Positions 1 to 9,030 of a stretch of DNA of 43,909 nucleotides are shown here, piece after piece (within the stretch, counting starts at the first letter, position 1; every line of letters starts with the position of its first letter). Below the pieces are notes generated by a model. That model searched no databases, had not been told where the DNA came from, and was given only the letters and a program-made list of their open reading frames with translations. The stretch lies in the NCBI GenBank assembly GCA_030593075.1, contig JAUVHW010000003.1, forward strand, positions 1 to 43,909, given 5' to 3'. Source of the stretch: Ardenticatenales bacterium (GTDB taxonomy: Bacteria; Chloroflexota; Anaerolineae; Promineifilales; UBA4811). Position numbers and translations under genes: made by a program.

Positions 1-554
1 TCACTGCGAAGCGCTCTGATGCGATGTGGTGTCCTGAGTATCGTGTGGCCAACGCGAAGAAGTATGTGCGCCAATACGATGCAAAGGATAAGCGTTCAGG
101 AAAGACTCGGTGCATGGACTGCGGGACGCCCATCGGGCGTAACGCGAAGCGTTGCCGTGTCTGCGACAACAAGTGGCGTAGTACTCGCTACCGAGGCGAA
201 GGGAGTCCCAATTGGAAACAGGGGCGGATCGTTGATAGGTGGGGCTACGTGCTCATTCGAGTTAAGCCAGGCACGCACAAAGGTGGGTCTGGCGCTTATC
301 GCCGAGAGCACCATGTTGTCTGGGAAAAGGCTCACGGAAAGCCTGTGCCGAAGGGGTGGATCATTCATCACCTCAATGGCATCAAGGACGATAATCGCCC
401 TGAGAACCTGGCGGCGGTTTCTCGCCGAGAGCATCATGTGCGCCACGCCGAACCTTACGAGCGGCGCATCAAGGAACTTGAAGCACGAATTCGCGAATTA
501 GAAGCTAGCATCCATAGCCAAGGCCTGCCGGCAGGTGGGTACGGGAAAGGATAA
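1..554 (+). CDS. HNH endonuclease, 3' portion (gene opens at 43867 across the circle junction)
   Basis: The frame is open from base 3 and has an ATG at 24, but the codons before it read AKRSDA, which fit the usual zinc-ribbon lead-in of phage HNH proteins. A start outside the window edge is therefore likely. It joins in frame with 43867-43909 to give a 198-residue protein. Visible parts are CMDC...CRVC zinc knuckles, then an HNH core with HHVVW, IIHHLNG and N-R-PENL motifs, then a helical tail (ERRIKELEARIRELEA). These enzymes nick or cut DNA, either as homing endonucleases or during packaging. The gene lies between the large internal virion protein and the beta-rich virion genes. It belongs to a different subfamily from the two HNH genes at 16618 and 31850. 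Confidence 0.85.
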   Translation, partial: TAKRSDAMWCPEYRVANAKKYVRQYDAKDKRSGKTRCMDCGTPIGRNAKRCRVCDNKWRSTRYRGEGSPNWKQGRIVDRWGYVLIRVKPGTHKGGSGAYRREHHVVWEKAHGKPVPKGWIIHHLNGIKDDNRPENLAAVSRREHHVRHAEPYERRIKELEARIRELEASIHSQGLPAGGYGKG

Positions 555-564
555 GGGAAAGTAA

Positions 565-1314
565 ATGGCAGAATCAGGACCCGGCAAGATCAGGCTCTTT
601 AACGAGTTCACGGGGGTCACTTCACTCTTGGCGGATACGGTGGACGTGTTCCCACTTCAGGACTTCTACGCTGGCGGCGAGGGCTTCGAGGATAGCGACG
701 CCGGACTCGCTCCGAGCACCGCCGCACCCTTGAGTGGTGCCGTCTCGCTTGTCGGCGCGGACACTGACGCCGACACGTCGTTCATTGGTACGCATCTATT
801 CTTGGATGTCGGGCTGATGGGGACGCTTGTGCTCGAAGCGCGGGTGCAACTGCCCGACCTCGACACCAAGGAAATCTTCTTCGGGCTTACCAGCATCCTC
901 TCGATTGACGAGCAGCTTGAAGACATCATCATCAATGCGTCGGCCACGGCTGTCACGATGCCAGCCGAACTCTGTGCGTTCTATCTGAGTGACGAACTCA
1001 CAGCATCGGCAACTGAGTGGCACGGCATGTACAACGGCGGCTCCGCCGCTGCCTCAACGACCGTCGCGGACGTGAACCTCGGCTCGGCGTCCGGCCCCAC
1101 TGCCGGCGAGTGGCAGCAACTACGCATAGAGGTGGACACCAACGGGACGGTTCGCTGGTACGTAGATACCGTTCTGTTGCAGACCGTGGTGGGCGCTGTC
1201 TCAACGACTACCAACTTCGCTGTGATGCTAGCCTGCGCGGCTAACACCACCGAGTTGGTCATCATGGAAGTGGACTACCTGAAGGTCAAGGCCAACAGGG
1301 ACTGGACCGTCTAA
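565..1314 (+). CDS. Putative virion protein with a lectin-like beta-sandwich
   Basis: The 249-residue protein is rich in Ala, Thr, Val and Asp, with no cysteine cluster or enzyme motif. The middle and C-terminal part (LVLEARVQLPDL, GEWQQLRIEVDTNGTVRWYVD, ELVIMEVDYLKVKA) has the alternating pattern of concanavalin A/LamG-like jelly rolls often used in phage capsid decorations and fibres. It follows the HNH gene by 10 bases and ends just before a GC hairpin. Its place in the virion operon supports a structural role. Which particle part it forms cannot be told from the sequence. Confidence 0.7.
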   Translation: MAESGPGKIRLFNEFTGVTSLLADTVDVFPLQDFYAGGEGFEDSDAGLAPSTAAPLSGAVSLVGADTDADTSFIGTHLFLDVGLMGTLVLEARVQLPDLDTKEIFFGLTSILSIDEQLEDIIINASATAVTMPAELCAFYLSDELTASATEWHGMYNGGSAAASTTVADVNLGSASGPTAGEWQQLRIEVDTNGTVRWYVDTVLLQTVVGAVSTTTNFAVMLACAANTTELVIMEVDYLKVKANRDWTV

Positions 1315-1326
1315 CTAGCTGAGTAG

Positions 1327-1350
1327 GGGGCGGGGCTTCGGCTCCGCCCC
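1327..1350 (+). terminator. UUCG-tetraloop GC hairpin between virion genes
   Basis: A 10-base-pair stem (1327-1336 with 1341-1350, one G-U pair) closes on a TTCG loop. It lies 12 bases after the stop of the 565-1314 gene. No T-tract follows, so it may be a processing site, a partial terminator or an RNA-stabilising end rather than a strong intrinsic terminator. It would let the next gene be expressed differently from the one before. Confidence 0.6.
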
Positions 1351-1394
1351 ACGCTCCTTATCAGTTGCGGCACTAGCCGCTAAGGAGGATCACA

Positions 1395-2201
1395 ATGGCA
1401 AAGACATCAGCGACCCACAAAGGCTTCCGCCGGAATCACAAAGCCAAGACTCTCGATATTGTTTTCGACGGGGAGACAGCCACAGGCTTCGCCTCTTTCG
1501 AGACTCTGTATGCAGCCCCGACCACAGTTCAAAAGGCCCCGCTAGGGCATGGTGTGACCGACCCTATGGGCGGGAAATGGCGATACTGTAAGGCCGGAGC
1601 AGCTCTCACCAATCCGCTTCTCGCTGCGGGTGGCAATGCAGGGTGGACAAGCATCACCCCTGCGGTCACTGCCGTAGGCGCCCTGGAGATTGCCTACACT
1701 GCCTCCAGTGACGCATCCGCTACGGTAGACCAGTACGCCAACGGGGCGGTCATTATCGGTGCTGCCGCTGCAAATAGGCGGTTCTACCACATCAAGGGCA
1801 ATGATGTAAGCGCGACCACCACAGGTACGCTGCGTCTATTTCACCCTGTGCGATTCGCCATCGCCGGCACCGAGTGGGCGACCATCAATCCCTCTCCCTG
1901 GGCTGATGTGCGAATCCTCTCCACTGCTTCAACCAAGATGAGTGCGTGTTGCATGCCGCTCCAGCCTGTCGATAGCGGCTCATACTTCTGGGGCAAAACC
2001 AGAGGGCCAGTCTTCGGCACCGTTGCGGCCACCGTTCCTGGTGAGGCTGCCGACGACAGAGTAGTAGTCTTCAACAGTGACGGCGCTTTCATCATGGCCG
2101 ATGAGTCATGGAACGCAGGCAAGTCGGGTCAGGTCGCTGGGTATGTGATGCTTAACACTAACGCCGGTGGAGACCAGGCCATTTGGTTGCAGCTTGAATA
2201 A
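1395..2201 (+). CDS. Major virion protein candidate (capsid or capsid decoration)
   Basis: The 268-residue protein starts after a near-perfect ribosome binding site (TAAGGAGG, 1381-1388), among the strongest in the virion operon and typical of an abundant product. The motif GGKWRYCKAG near residue 55, followed by alternating Thr/Ala/Val beta strands (residues 80-260), resembles a family of unnamed virion proteins common in viral metagenomes (recalled, not searched). A hairpin just upstream could isolate its transcript. No protein with a clear HK97 capsid signature was recognised elsewhere, so this is the best major-capsid or major-decoration candidate. That assignment is inference. Confidence 0.65.
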   Translation: MAKTSATHKGFRRNHKAKTLDIVFDGETATGFASFETLYAAPTTVQKAPLGHGVTDPMGGKWRYCKAGAALTNPLLAAGGNAGWTSITPAVTAVGALEIAYTASSDASATVDQYANGAVIIGAAAANRRFYHIKGNDVSATTTGTLRLFHPVRFAIAGTEWATINPSPWADVRILSTASTKMSACCMPLQPVDSGSYFWGKTRGPVFGTVAATVPGEAADDRVVVFNSDGAFIMADESWNAGKSGQVAGYVMLNTNAGGDQAIWLQLE

Positions 2202-2500
2202 TGAGCATCGATATCGGCATTGTGGTTGTCAGTGAGGCGACCCCTTCGGGGAGCATAAGCTCTGATCCATCAATGAACGACTGGCTTTGGCTAAAGCCGA
2301 GCACAGGAGCATTCCACAACTATGATGGCGCTACGGGTCAGTGGGTGGAGGTAACACACCTCCACCCCAGCCTCGGCGACATTGAGTTTACAGGCACCAT
2401 AACTGCTGGCGGCGAGTTGGGCCTGACCGGCGAATACGAAGGCACGTTCAAGAAGATCAAAGTCGTAGACGGCATCGTTACCGAGTTGGAACTGGAATAG
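2201..2500 (+). CDS. Small virion-operon protein, beta-rich
   Basis: 99 residues; the start overlaps the previous stop by one base (TAATG), implying translational coupling. The sequence is rich in Gly, Thr and Glu, with a C-terminal beta stretch (TFKKIKVVDGIVTELELE). Similar short proteins in phages often act as decoration or fibre-base proteins, but no family is recognised. Confidence 0.65.
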   Translation: MSIDIGIVVVSEATPSGSISSDPSMNDWLWLKPSTGAFHNYDGATGQWVEVTHLHPSLGDIEFTGTITAGGELGLTGEYEGTFKKIKVVDGIVTELELE

Positions 2501-2503
2501 GAA

Positions 2504-2653
2504 GTGACAGTACGAGTCCGCCAGCCAAAGCGCCCCGGCGAATCTGAGCCCGACTTCAGGAAGCGCGAGGAGCGCTACTGGGTACAGGTGCATCGCGACG
2601 AGGCTAGGCTGCTAGCGGCGCGGGAGCGCCACGCGAAACGGATGGCCAGGTGA
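2504..2653 (+). CDS. 49-residue charged protein
   Basis: The GTG start lies 3 bases after the previous stop, and the stop overlaps the next gene's GTG by 4 bases. The product is highly charged (Arg/Glu-rich, RKREERYWVQVHRDEARLLAARERHAKRMAR) and probably helical. No homologous family is recognised. The perfect fit between two overlapping neighbours supports a real gene. Confidence 0.6.
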   Translation: MTVRVRQPKRPGESEPDFRKREERYWVQVHRDEARLLAARERHAKRMAR

Positions 2654-3111
2654 AGATCGTCACTGACCACGTGCGACCCGACGAACCGGCGCACGGCTTG
2701 CGGGAAGGCGTGCGCCTGATGCCCATGCCGGACGGCAGTACGCAGCGCCGCTGGGTCCAGTCGATCTGGGTGATTCGCGGGGACGCGATAGCCGAGTACA
2801 CGGAGGACTTCGGGCCGGCGCACCGCTTCGAGGGCGATGTGATAGAGCTGGTTATACCGAGCTTCGGCGAGAACTCTGTGGCCCAGCTTCAGGAGCATGC
2901 CGAGAAGAACCGGCACGATCACCACTGGGCGCGGCGACGCGAGGAGATGATGGTCGAAAGCACTCTCATCGAGGATCACGTGGCACAGCTAGAGCGGAAC
3001 CGAGCTATCATCCGCAACCGGAGCCTGATCGGCCCGAATGTCCGAGTGCAACGCAACGGCTATTCGCAAGAGGCGACGCAACGCAAACTGAAGGAGCAAA
3101 CGCATGGTTAA
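2650..3111 (+). CDS. Hypothetical virion-operon protein
   Basis: 153 residues with a GTG start in a 4-base overlap with the upstream gene. The N-terminal half is beta-like (GVRLMPMPDGSTQRRWVQSIWVIRG); the C-terminal half is a charged helix (NSVAQLQEHAEKNRHDHHWARRREEM). No catalytic motif is visible. It forms a coupled unit with the 2504 and 3104 genes. Function unknown. Confidence 0.65.
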   Translation: MKIVTDHVRPDEPAHGLREGVRLMPMPDGSTQRRWVQSIWVIRGDAIAEYTEDFGPAHRFEGDVIELVIPSFGENSVAQLQEHAEKNRHDHHWARRREEMMVESTLIEDHVAQLERNRAIIRNRSLIGPNVRVQRNGYSQEATQRKLKEQTHG

Positions 3112-3778
3112 CCCGACCGCAACCGCCCAGCGAGCACAAGAAGTCCGCGACCTGAAGACACAGGTGGCCGAGTTGGCGGGAGAGAGCGACCAAGAGATCG
3201 TCTTCAAGGAGACCTCGCCGCGCAAGAAGATGGTGCCGATCTTCTCTATGGTGGACGGCGAGCCGCTGAGCATCCCTGAGGCGCAGATGGAACGGATACT
3301 GGGCAAGCCGCTGCCGGGCGGGGGATTCATGTTCACGTCACATCAAGAGGAGGCGCCACCGTACATTCGGGGCAAGGTCAAGTGCTTCCTACACGAGGAG
3401 AGCCCGGAGCGCGAGATGCTGAAGCAGATCGGGCTGGGTGGCAAACGCTGCCCCGCGGCCGGCTTGGCCAGCGGCTTCTCGAAGCGCATCCACGCGCAGC
3501 ACCGGCACCACCAGGAGTGGGAGGCGCTTCAGGAATATCTGCGTGAGGGCAGGGAAGAGACGCAGCGCGACCAACAGAAGCAACAGACAGACGCGATGAT
3601 CCGGCTCGCCGACAACGCGCAGGCGTCGGAGCCAGTGTTCACGCTGGGCACCGCGACTGCGAGCGCTGACACGCCAGAGGAGCAGGCCGCAGATCCGATG
3701 GTGTCCTGTGATCACGAAGACTGTGCCTACGAAGGAAGTAGGAGTCAGGTGCAGGGCCACCAGTCAGCACACAAGTAA
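3104..3778 (+). CDS. Putative zinc-binding protein with C2H2-like C-terminus
   Basis: 224 residues, overlapping the previous gene by 8 bases. Two potential zinc sites are visible. The first lies around residues 93-140 (a Cys and His after VK, then KRC, then IHAQHRHH). The second is at the extreme C-terminus, where CDHEDC and HQSAH have the spacing of a C2H2 finger. A Gln/Arg-rich helix joins them. C2H2-like tails on phage proteins usually mediate nucleic-acid or protein contact. Its position among virion genes could mean an assembly or packaging accessory. Family not recognised. Confidence 0.65.
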   Translation: MVNPTATAQRAQEVRDLKTQVAELAGESDQEIVFKETSPRKKMVPIFSMVDGEPLSIPEAQMERILGKPLPGGGFMFTSHQEEAPPYIRGKVKCFLHEESPEREMLKQIGLGGKRCPAAGLASGFSKRIHAQHRHHQEWEALQEYLREGREETQRDQQKQQTDAMIRLADNAQASEPVFTLGTATASADTPEEQAADPMVSCDHEDCAYEGSRSQVQGHQSAHK

Positions 3779-3789
3779 GGGGGCGCAAC

Positions 3790-4248
3790 ATGGTACGACT
3801 CGGCAAGAACCTAGGTGCGCAGCTCCTGAACGGCCCTGCGCTCATCACGAAGACCATCACTTTCACTGCCGCTGGCACGGGCCTCCAGGGTGCGAGTACG
3901 ACCATCTTCACGGTAACAGGTGAGGTGCTCGTGGAGTCGGTGTCGGGATTCTGCACAACCTCGCTGGAGGAGAGCGCAGGAACGCCGGCCTTGATACTCG
4001 GCGTGGTGGGTAGCACCGCGCAGTTCATTTCCTCTACGACAGCTACGGCTATTGACGCTAATGAATTCTGGGTAGATGCGACTCCCGATGCCTTCGCAAT
4101 TGCGCTCCCCGCTAAAGTCAAAGAGATACTTATCACCGCGAACATTGCCTGCGAAGTCGGTGGCTCGAACAACATTAGCGCTGGAGTCATCCGCTTCGAT
4201 TTGTGGTGGCGGGCGCTGAGTCCGAATGGGCTAGTAGTGCCCGCCTAG
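3790..4248 (+). CDS. Beta-rich virion protein
   Basis: 152 residues preceded by a TAAGGGGG ribosome site. The sequence is a run of short hydrophobic/Thr strands (TITFTAAGTGLQGASTTIFTVTGEVLVE, EILITANIACEVGGSNNISAGVIRFDLWWRALSP). This pattern is common in small phage decoration and fibre-base proteins. No enzyme motif. Confidence 0.65.
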   Translation: MVRLGKNLGAQLLNGPALITKTITFTAAGTGLQGASTTIFTVTGEVLVESVSGFCTTSLEESAGTPALILGVVGSTAQFISSTTATAIDANEFWVDATPDAFAIALPAKVKEILITANIACEVGGSNNISAGVIRFDLWWRALSPNGLVVPA

Positions 4249-4257
4249 GAGCTGCTG

Positions 4258-5514
4258 ATGGCCACCACCACGCTGCAAGCCATCCGCGAGCTGATGATCG
4301 ACCGCTACGAGCTGGGCCGGCGGGGCACGGCTACGGCGATCTCCTCCACTGCGATCACGGATGATGTGCGCTTCGGTGGTCACAGCGCCGCGGAGGACAT
4401 CATTCCCGGCTGCTACGTGCGCATTACAAGTACCGGTAGCGACGACACCGGCACGTCGGATGAAGTAGTCACGCGCCTCTCTAGTCAGCCTGTTCGTACG
4501 ACGGGTGTGATGAAGGTGGATCCCGACATCACGGGCACGCCGAAAGGCGACGAGACCTTCGAGCTTCTGTTCAAGCCATTCTCCTATAGTGACCGCTTCG
4601 GGATGCACGACCGTATCAACGAGGCTTTGCAGATCATCCCGGAGAAGCTGATGGTGCCCATCACGCTGGTGACGGACGGCGACATGCTCGCGAGCGGCGT
4701 GACGACTTGGGGCACTGTGAGCAACGCTGCCGCGGCGAAGAGTGCAGCCTCCTTTCCTTACGGCCTGCGGGAGCTACAAGTCACCAACTCCGCTGCGGCC
4801 GGCTATCTACCCTCTGCAGCTATTCCTGTGGACTTTGACTCCGGCTACTACCTGGAAGCCACGGCGCGGGTGACGGACGCGGTAGCGACCGCCACGGCGC
4901 GGCTGCGCTGCGTTGACCTGATAAGCAACGTATTCCTGACTGTGGATAACGATAACACCACACAGCAAGAGCCCGAAGTGCTAGCTAGTACCGTGCAGAC
5001 TGGCAGCGAGACCGAGCGGGTGCAGATAAACTGCGGCGCGGACGAGAACAGCGTCGTGACTCTCTGGTCCAACGTCATCTTCCTCAAGAACGGCCTGCGG
5101 GAGTTCACCGTCCAGGACCGCGCTGAGGTAGACCGGCTGGGTAAGCTGTTCGTGGCCACTCGCAACACCTGGGGCCGTAGGGACTTCCTGGAGATAGGGG
5201 GCGCCCCTGAGCAGCTAACCGAGGGATTATGGCGCTGGCAGGTCTCTGAGTACGTCTCTGGGCGCTCTGTGTGGTACGAGGAGTTCCGCAAGGCGGCGAG
5301 CCTGAGCGCAGACGCGGATACTACCAGCGCTCCGGTAGAGCATGTCGCCGCGATCGCAGCCGAGCTCCTGCTGCAACCTCTGGCCGATCAGGATGAGTGG
5401 CGTGCGCGCTACTTCCGGGCTGCCCGGGACTCGGCTGAGGCCAGGGATAAGTACGAGCCGCAACGCACCTACGTCAATCGCGCAGCCAAAGATGTCCCGC
5501 TACCACTCGTCTAG
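4258..5514 (+). CDS. Virion protein with inserted beta-sandwich, possible connector
   Basis: 418 residues. The N-terminal part (residues 1-130) is mixed alpha/beta. Residues about 150-290 look like a carbohydrate-binding-module-type sandwich (GYYLEATARVTDAVATATARLRCVDL, ERVQINCGADENSVVTLWSNVIFLK). The C-terminus (residues 345-418) is helical with many charged residues. It precedes the 683-residue protein with only a 2-base gap. Position and architecture suggest a head-tail adaptor or neck protein, but no diagnostic motif is seen. Confidence 0.6.
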   Translation: MATTTLQAIRELMIDRYELGRRGTATAISSTAITDDVRFGGHSAAEDIIPGCYVRITSTGSDDTGTSDEVVTRLSSQPVRTTGVMKVDPDITGTPKGDETFELLFKPFSYSDRFGMHDRINEALQIIPEKLMVPITLVTDGDMLASGVTTWGTVSNAAAAKSAASFPYGLRELQVTNSAAAGYLPSAAIPVDFDSGYYLEATARVTDAVATATARLRCVDLISNVFLTVDNDNTTQQEPEVLASTVQTGSETERVQINCGADENSVVTLWSNVIFLKNGLREFTVQDRAEVDRLGKLFVATRNTWGRRDFLEIGGAPEQLTEGLWRWQVSEYVSGRSVWYEEFRKAASLSADADTTSAPVEHVAAIAAELLLQPLADQDEWRARYFRAARDSAEARDKYEPQRTYVNRAAKDVPLPLV

Positions 5515-5516
5515 CC

Positions 5517-7568
5517 ATGCCAGCGGGAACAGACCCCATCACACTCTTCGCCGGAGGCGATGATGGCTACGGTGATGCGCGAGCGATAGGCCGCAACTCC
5601 TACGCCTGGGCGCTGAACATGGACTGCCGTGGCGTGGGCAAGGCGGCACCGTCTATCACGCCGACGCTTATTATCGCCCAGCTTAGCTCCCCAGCGCCAA
5701 CCATTATCGAGTGGGAGGATGCGAACGGTATCCCGATATTGCTGGTCGCGACTGGGGTGGTGAACTCTACCGGGCGCGTGTTGAAGATCGCGGATAACGC
5801 TGTAAGCACGGACAACTCGGACGCAGGGACGCGCTTCACGGACGCCGTGCTCTTTCGCCATGATGGCAGCGACCAGGACGCCGAGATGGCCTTCTTCTGT
5901 CGGGGCGGTGGCAGCGGCGACGACGTGTTGCGGGGGCGAACAAAGGCGGGTGCCTACAGCGAGAACGATGCAAAGGCAGATCACCTGGCCGTAGTGGGCG
6001 GGGATCTCTGGCGCAGCAAGGGGTATAGGGTATCAAAGCTGACGCTGGACACCGACCCCGACACTGAGAGCAACTGGGCGACGGTCACAACGCCAGTTGG
6101 CAGGCCGACTTATCCAGTGAACAAGATCCTGGACTTGGGCGGCTCGCCACTGATCCTCGCAGGCGACGGCATCTTCAAGTACAACACCGCTCCGAGCGCC
6201 AATCGCTTCGAGAACCAGACGCCATTCATTCACCGCGACAAAGACAACGGCAAGGCCGGGTTCATGGACGGGCGGGGGCGGGTTTACTACGACACGGACG
6301 AGGACTTCCTGGTCTTCACCTTCGGGGCGCTCTCGCAGCAGGGACCGGGGTTGCCCCGCTTCAACACTATTGACCGCAACACACCCTGGGGCCGCATCAG
6401 CGCTCTCACTGCGGACTCCCACCACGTCTATGCTGCGGTGGAACCCGGCGCTGTTAGGACGCAGCAGCTTGGGTTGACCGTTAAAAAGGATCTCAACGGT
6501 TCGTTCACCGATTACACGACGGAAACGACAGACCAGAAGTATAGCACCGAGGCGGACTTTACCGATATCGACTCACCGACTGCGGACTTCATCTACGTAG
6601 GTGCGGATGAGCCTTTCTGGGGTATCTATTTCCAACTAACTTCGGTTGCGACATCTACTACCGAGACGACTCTATTGGCGCAGTATTCTAGGGCGGCTAC
6701 TTTTACCACACTCCTGACGCCTCAGGATTCGACCGCCCGGCTGTTCCAAGACGGCCTGTTTTCTATTACGCCCGGCACGGACATCTTTGCCGGGGGCCTC
6801 TGGGAGAAGCAGACGGTGGACGGGGACAGCAAATACTGGATTCGCCTTACACCGACCGCCAGTACGCTTGCGGGCGTCAAGGCGTGGGCGATTCACATTG
6901 TCCCGTACCGCCCACCCATCGACCCGGACCTGTTTCCCTCGGTCGTAGCGAGAGCGCACTCAGGGGTTATGCCCAAGATACTCGTGGGCACATGGGTAGG
7001 TGAGCGCATCGTCTGGCAGGATACCTGGACCGTCGAGACGAGCAAGATTGAGGCGCTGATCATAGGCCGTGCGACAGCGACGAACAGCACCAGCCTTCGC
7101 ACGCTCTGGACCATCAGCCGTGAGGGCGTGACATACATACCTGTGGGTGGGGACATGCACCCCGCGCGCGCGACGTGGCCGCTGACGCACGGCGCTGCTG
7201 TGCCGCATGCGCTTATGTGCTCCTACCACGACTTCTTCTTGCCGGGGAACATAAAAAGCGTCCCCGGTAAAGTGGTGATACGCGGGCAGTGGCTCCAAGC
7301 TGACGATGAGTTCTGGTTCTACTACCGCTGGGACAACGAGCCGGAGTGGCGGAAGGCTGGCCCGTTCGACAGCGGCTTCCCGGTGGTGCTGAAGGGGCTG
7401 GAAGGCCAGGGCCTCATCCTGCACACGGCGTTTCAGCTAAAGGACGCAACGCGGGACGCGGTAGCCCCGCAAGTGGAGTACATCGGCATCGCGGCGGGCG
7501 AGTGGGAAGACCTGGGGCCGGCGGAAGAGGGCCTGGAGCAGGACATAGAATCGCCGCAGCTCAACTGA
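5517..7568 (+). CDS. Large beta-rich virion protein, possible tail or propeller
   Basis: The 683-residue protein is dominated by short beta strands and Gly/Asp turns throughout, for example DLWRSKGYRVSKLTLD and GSPLILAGDGIFKYNT. This is the texture of a beta-propeller or tubular tail protein. No signal peptide, membrane segment or catalytic triad is seen. It sits between the connector candidate and fibre genes, where short-tailed phages usually encode their tail or nozzle. The tail/nozzle call is inference from position and length. Confidence 0.65.
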   Translation: MPAGTDPITLFAGGDDGYGDARAIGRNSYAWALNMDCRGVGKAAPSITPTLIIAQLSSPAPTIIEWEDANGIPILLVATGVVNSTGRVLKIADNAVSTDNSDAGTRFTDAVLFRHDGSDQDAEMAFFCRGGGSGDDVLRGRTKAGAYSENDAKADHLAVVGGDLWRSKGYRVSKLTLDTDPDTESNWATVTTPVGRPTYPVNKILDLGGSPLILAGDGIFKYNTAPSANRFENQTPFIHRDKDNGKAGFMDGRGRVYYDTDEDFLVFTFGALSQQGPGLPRFNTIDRNTPWGRISALTADSHHVYAAVEPGAVRTQQLGLTVKKDLNGSFTDYTTETTDQKYSTEADFTDIDSPTADFIYVGADEPFWGIYFQLTSVATSTTETTLLAQYSRAATFTTLLTPQDSTARLFQDGLFSITPGTDIFAGGLWEKQTVDGDSKYWIRLTPTASTLAGVKAWAIHIVPYRPPIDPDLFPSVVARAHSGVMPKILVGTWVGERIVWQDTWTVETSKIEALIIGRATATNSTSLRTLWTISREGVTYIPVGGDMHPARATWPLTHGAAVPHALMCSYHDFFLPGNIKSVPGKVVIRGQWLQADDEFWFYYRWDNEPEWRKAGPFDSGFPVVLKGLEGQGLILHTAFQLKDATRDAVAPQVEYIGIAAGEWEDLGPAEEGLEQDIESPQLN

Positions 7569-7570
7569 TC

Positions 7571-8707
7571 ATGGCTACGCTAGAACAACTAGAAGCGCAG
7601 ATCGCCAGCCTACGAGAGGAAGTCACGCAGGCGAAGCAGATCACATCGCGCCACGGGGACGAGCACACAGGCGAGGGCCTCGACCCGTACAGCCCTCACG
7701 GCAGGAACACGCTACTCCCTATCATCGGTGAGCCGACATACGATGACGTGGAGGACGCCAACACCCTATTCCACTCGGCGGGCTGGTTCTCAGGCGGGGC
7801 TATCTCGGATGTGGGAGGTGGCAACATCACCATCGCTGCCGGTACGGGCGTGCTGCGCTCCGGGGCTACCGCCACAACCCAGCTCTTGTTCTTCGACTGG
7901 CTGGAACTAGCGACCCAGGCTATCACGGCCAACAGCATCCGCTACGTCGGCGTCGAGTACAACGGAGGGGCACCGCAGGCGACGATCCGCACGACTGACA
8001 ACTTCAACCACTTCACGGACTTCGAGCTGGCCATCGTCGTGAACGAGAGTGGAACCCTTCACATCCAGCAGCATGAACACCACGCGGGGGATACTTCTCA
8101 CACGACTATCGAGAGATTCCACCAGACGATGCACATTGAGCGCGACAACCAGGGCGGGGGCCTCATCCTCTCCGACTCTGCGGACGGCAACAACGACATC
8201 GCTGTGACCGCAGGCGCCCTCTGGATAGCGCTGGACAGGTTCGTCATCAGCGCGATAGATACCAGCGGCGCGAGCACCTTCGACGGGTACTCCTCGCAGG
8301 GCAAGGAAGACACGGGCATTGGGGCTTGGCCAAACACACTGTACGACAACGGCTCTGGCGGGACAGGCAGCCTGCAAACGATGGGGAACAACCGCTGGGC
8401 GAACCTCTGGTGGTACATGGAGACGGACGGCGATTTGGTGATGGTCTATGGCTCCAACCACTACGCCTCGGAGGCGCAGGCCGAGGGCGAGGCCCTGCCT
8501 ACTACCTTACCCAACCGCATTCAGGTTCATGGCCTGCTCATCGGGCGGTTCATCTTCCAGAAGGGCGAGGACGCCTCGCAGGTACTGACCGCGTTCACGG
8601 AGACGTTCACTGTCGCAGGTGTCACGGATCACGGCACCCTGGTTGGACTGCCGGACAATGACCACCCGCGGTATCAAACGTGGGCCTTCTTCATGGGGGG
8701 TGTGTGA
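7571..8707 (+). CDS. Fibre-like protein with N-terminal coiled coil
   Basis: An ATG at 7571, 2 bases after the previous stop, gives 378 residues. The N-terminus (MATLEQLEAQIASLREEVTQAKQ) is a short heptad coiled coil suited to trimerisation. The rest is beta-rich with many His, Gly and Asn residues (HIQQHEHHAGDTSHTTIERFHQTMH). Such a coiled coil plus beta body is usual for trimeric fibres or receptor-binding proteins. A longer frame upstream of 7571 overlaps the previous gene and is rejected. Confidence 0.65.
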   Translation: MATLEQLEAQIASLREEVTQAKQITSRHGDEHTGEGLDPYSPHGRNTLLPIIGEPTYDDVEDANTLFHSAGWFSGGAISDVGGGNITIAAGTGVLRSGATATTQLLFFDWLELATQAITANSIRYVGVEYNGGAPQATIRTTDNFNHFTDFELAIVVNESGTLHIQQHEHHAGDTSHTTIERFHQTMHIERDNQGGGLILSDSADGNNDIAVTAGALWIALDRFVISAIDTSGASTFDGYSSQGKEDTGIGAWPNTLYDNGSGGTGSLQTMGNNRWANLWWYMETDGDLVMVYGSNHYASEAQAEGEALPTTLPNRIQVHGLLIGRFIFQKGEDASQVLTAFTETFTVAGVTDHGTLVGLPDNDHPRYQTWAFFMGGV

Positions 8708-9030
8708 TGGCCGACGCCTTCAAGAAGCTCGCCCAGGCAGAACTAGCCCAGGCCGCTTCTACGACTACGCTCTACACGGTTCCCGCCGCCACGGAGGCCA
8801 TCATCAAGCACATCAGGGCCGTGAACACAACAGCCGGGGCCGTCACGGTCAAGCTGTGGCATGACGGCACGGCGGACGTGAACCTGATCCTGCCGGAAGT
8901 GGAAATAGAGGCGGGGGCGTGGGGCGAGTTCGATGGCGCGATCCTCATGGAAACCGGAGACACCCTGGTGGGGCAATCCGACACCGCTACCGCCGTCACC
9001 GTCACCGTCTATGGAGATGAGGTGAGCTAG
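8707..9030 (+). CDS. Small beta-sandwich virion protein
   Basis: 107 residues; ATG at 8707 overlaps the previous stop by one base (TGATG). The N-terminal LYTVPAATEAIIKHIRAVNTT segment and the alternating strands that follow match a small jelly-roll type widespread in phage fibre and decoration modules (family recalled, not searched). It is directly followed by the collagen-like fibre gene, so both may form one appendage. Confidence 0.7.
   Translation: MADAFKKLAQAELAQAASTTTLYTVPAATEAIIKHIRAVNTTAGAVTVKLWHDGTADVNLILPEVEIEAGAWGEFDGAILMETGDTLVGQSDTATAVTVTVYGDEVS

Noticed and set aside
7346-7570. Upstream extension of the 7571 fibre-like gene
   Set aside because: The extension lies entirely within the 5517 gene in another frame; the ATG at 7571 begins a clean coiled coil directly after that gene.
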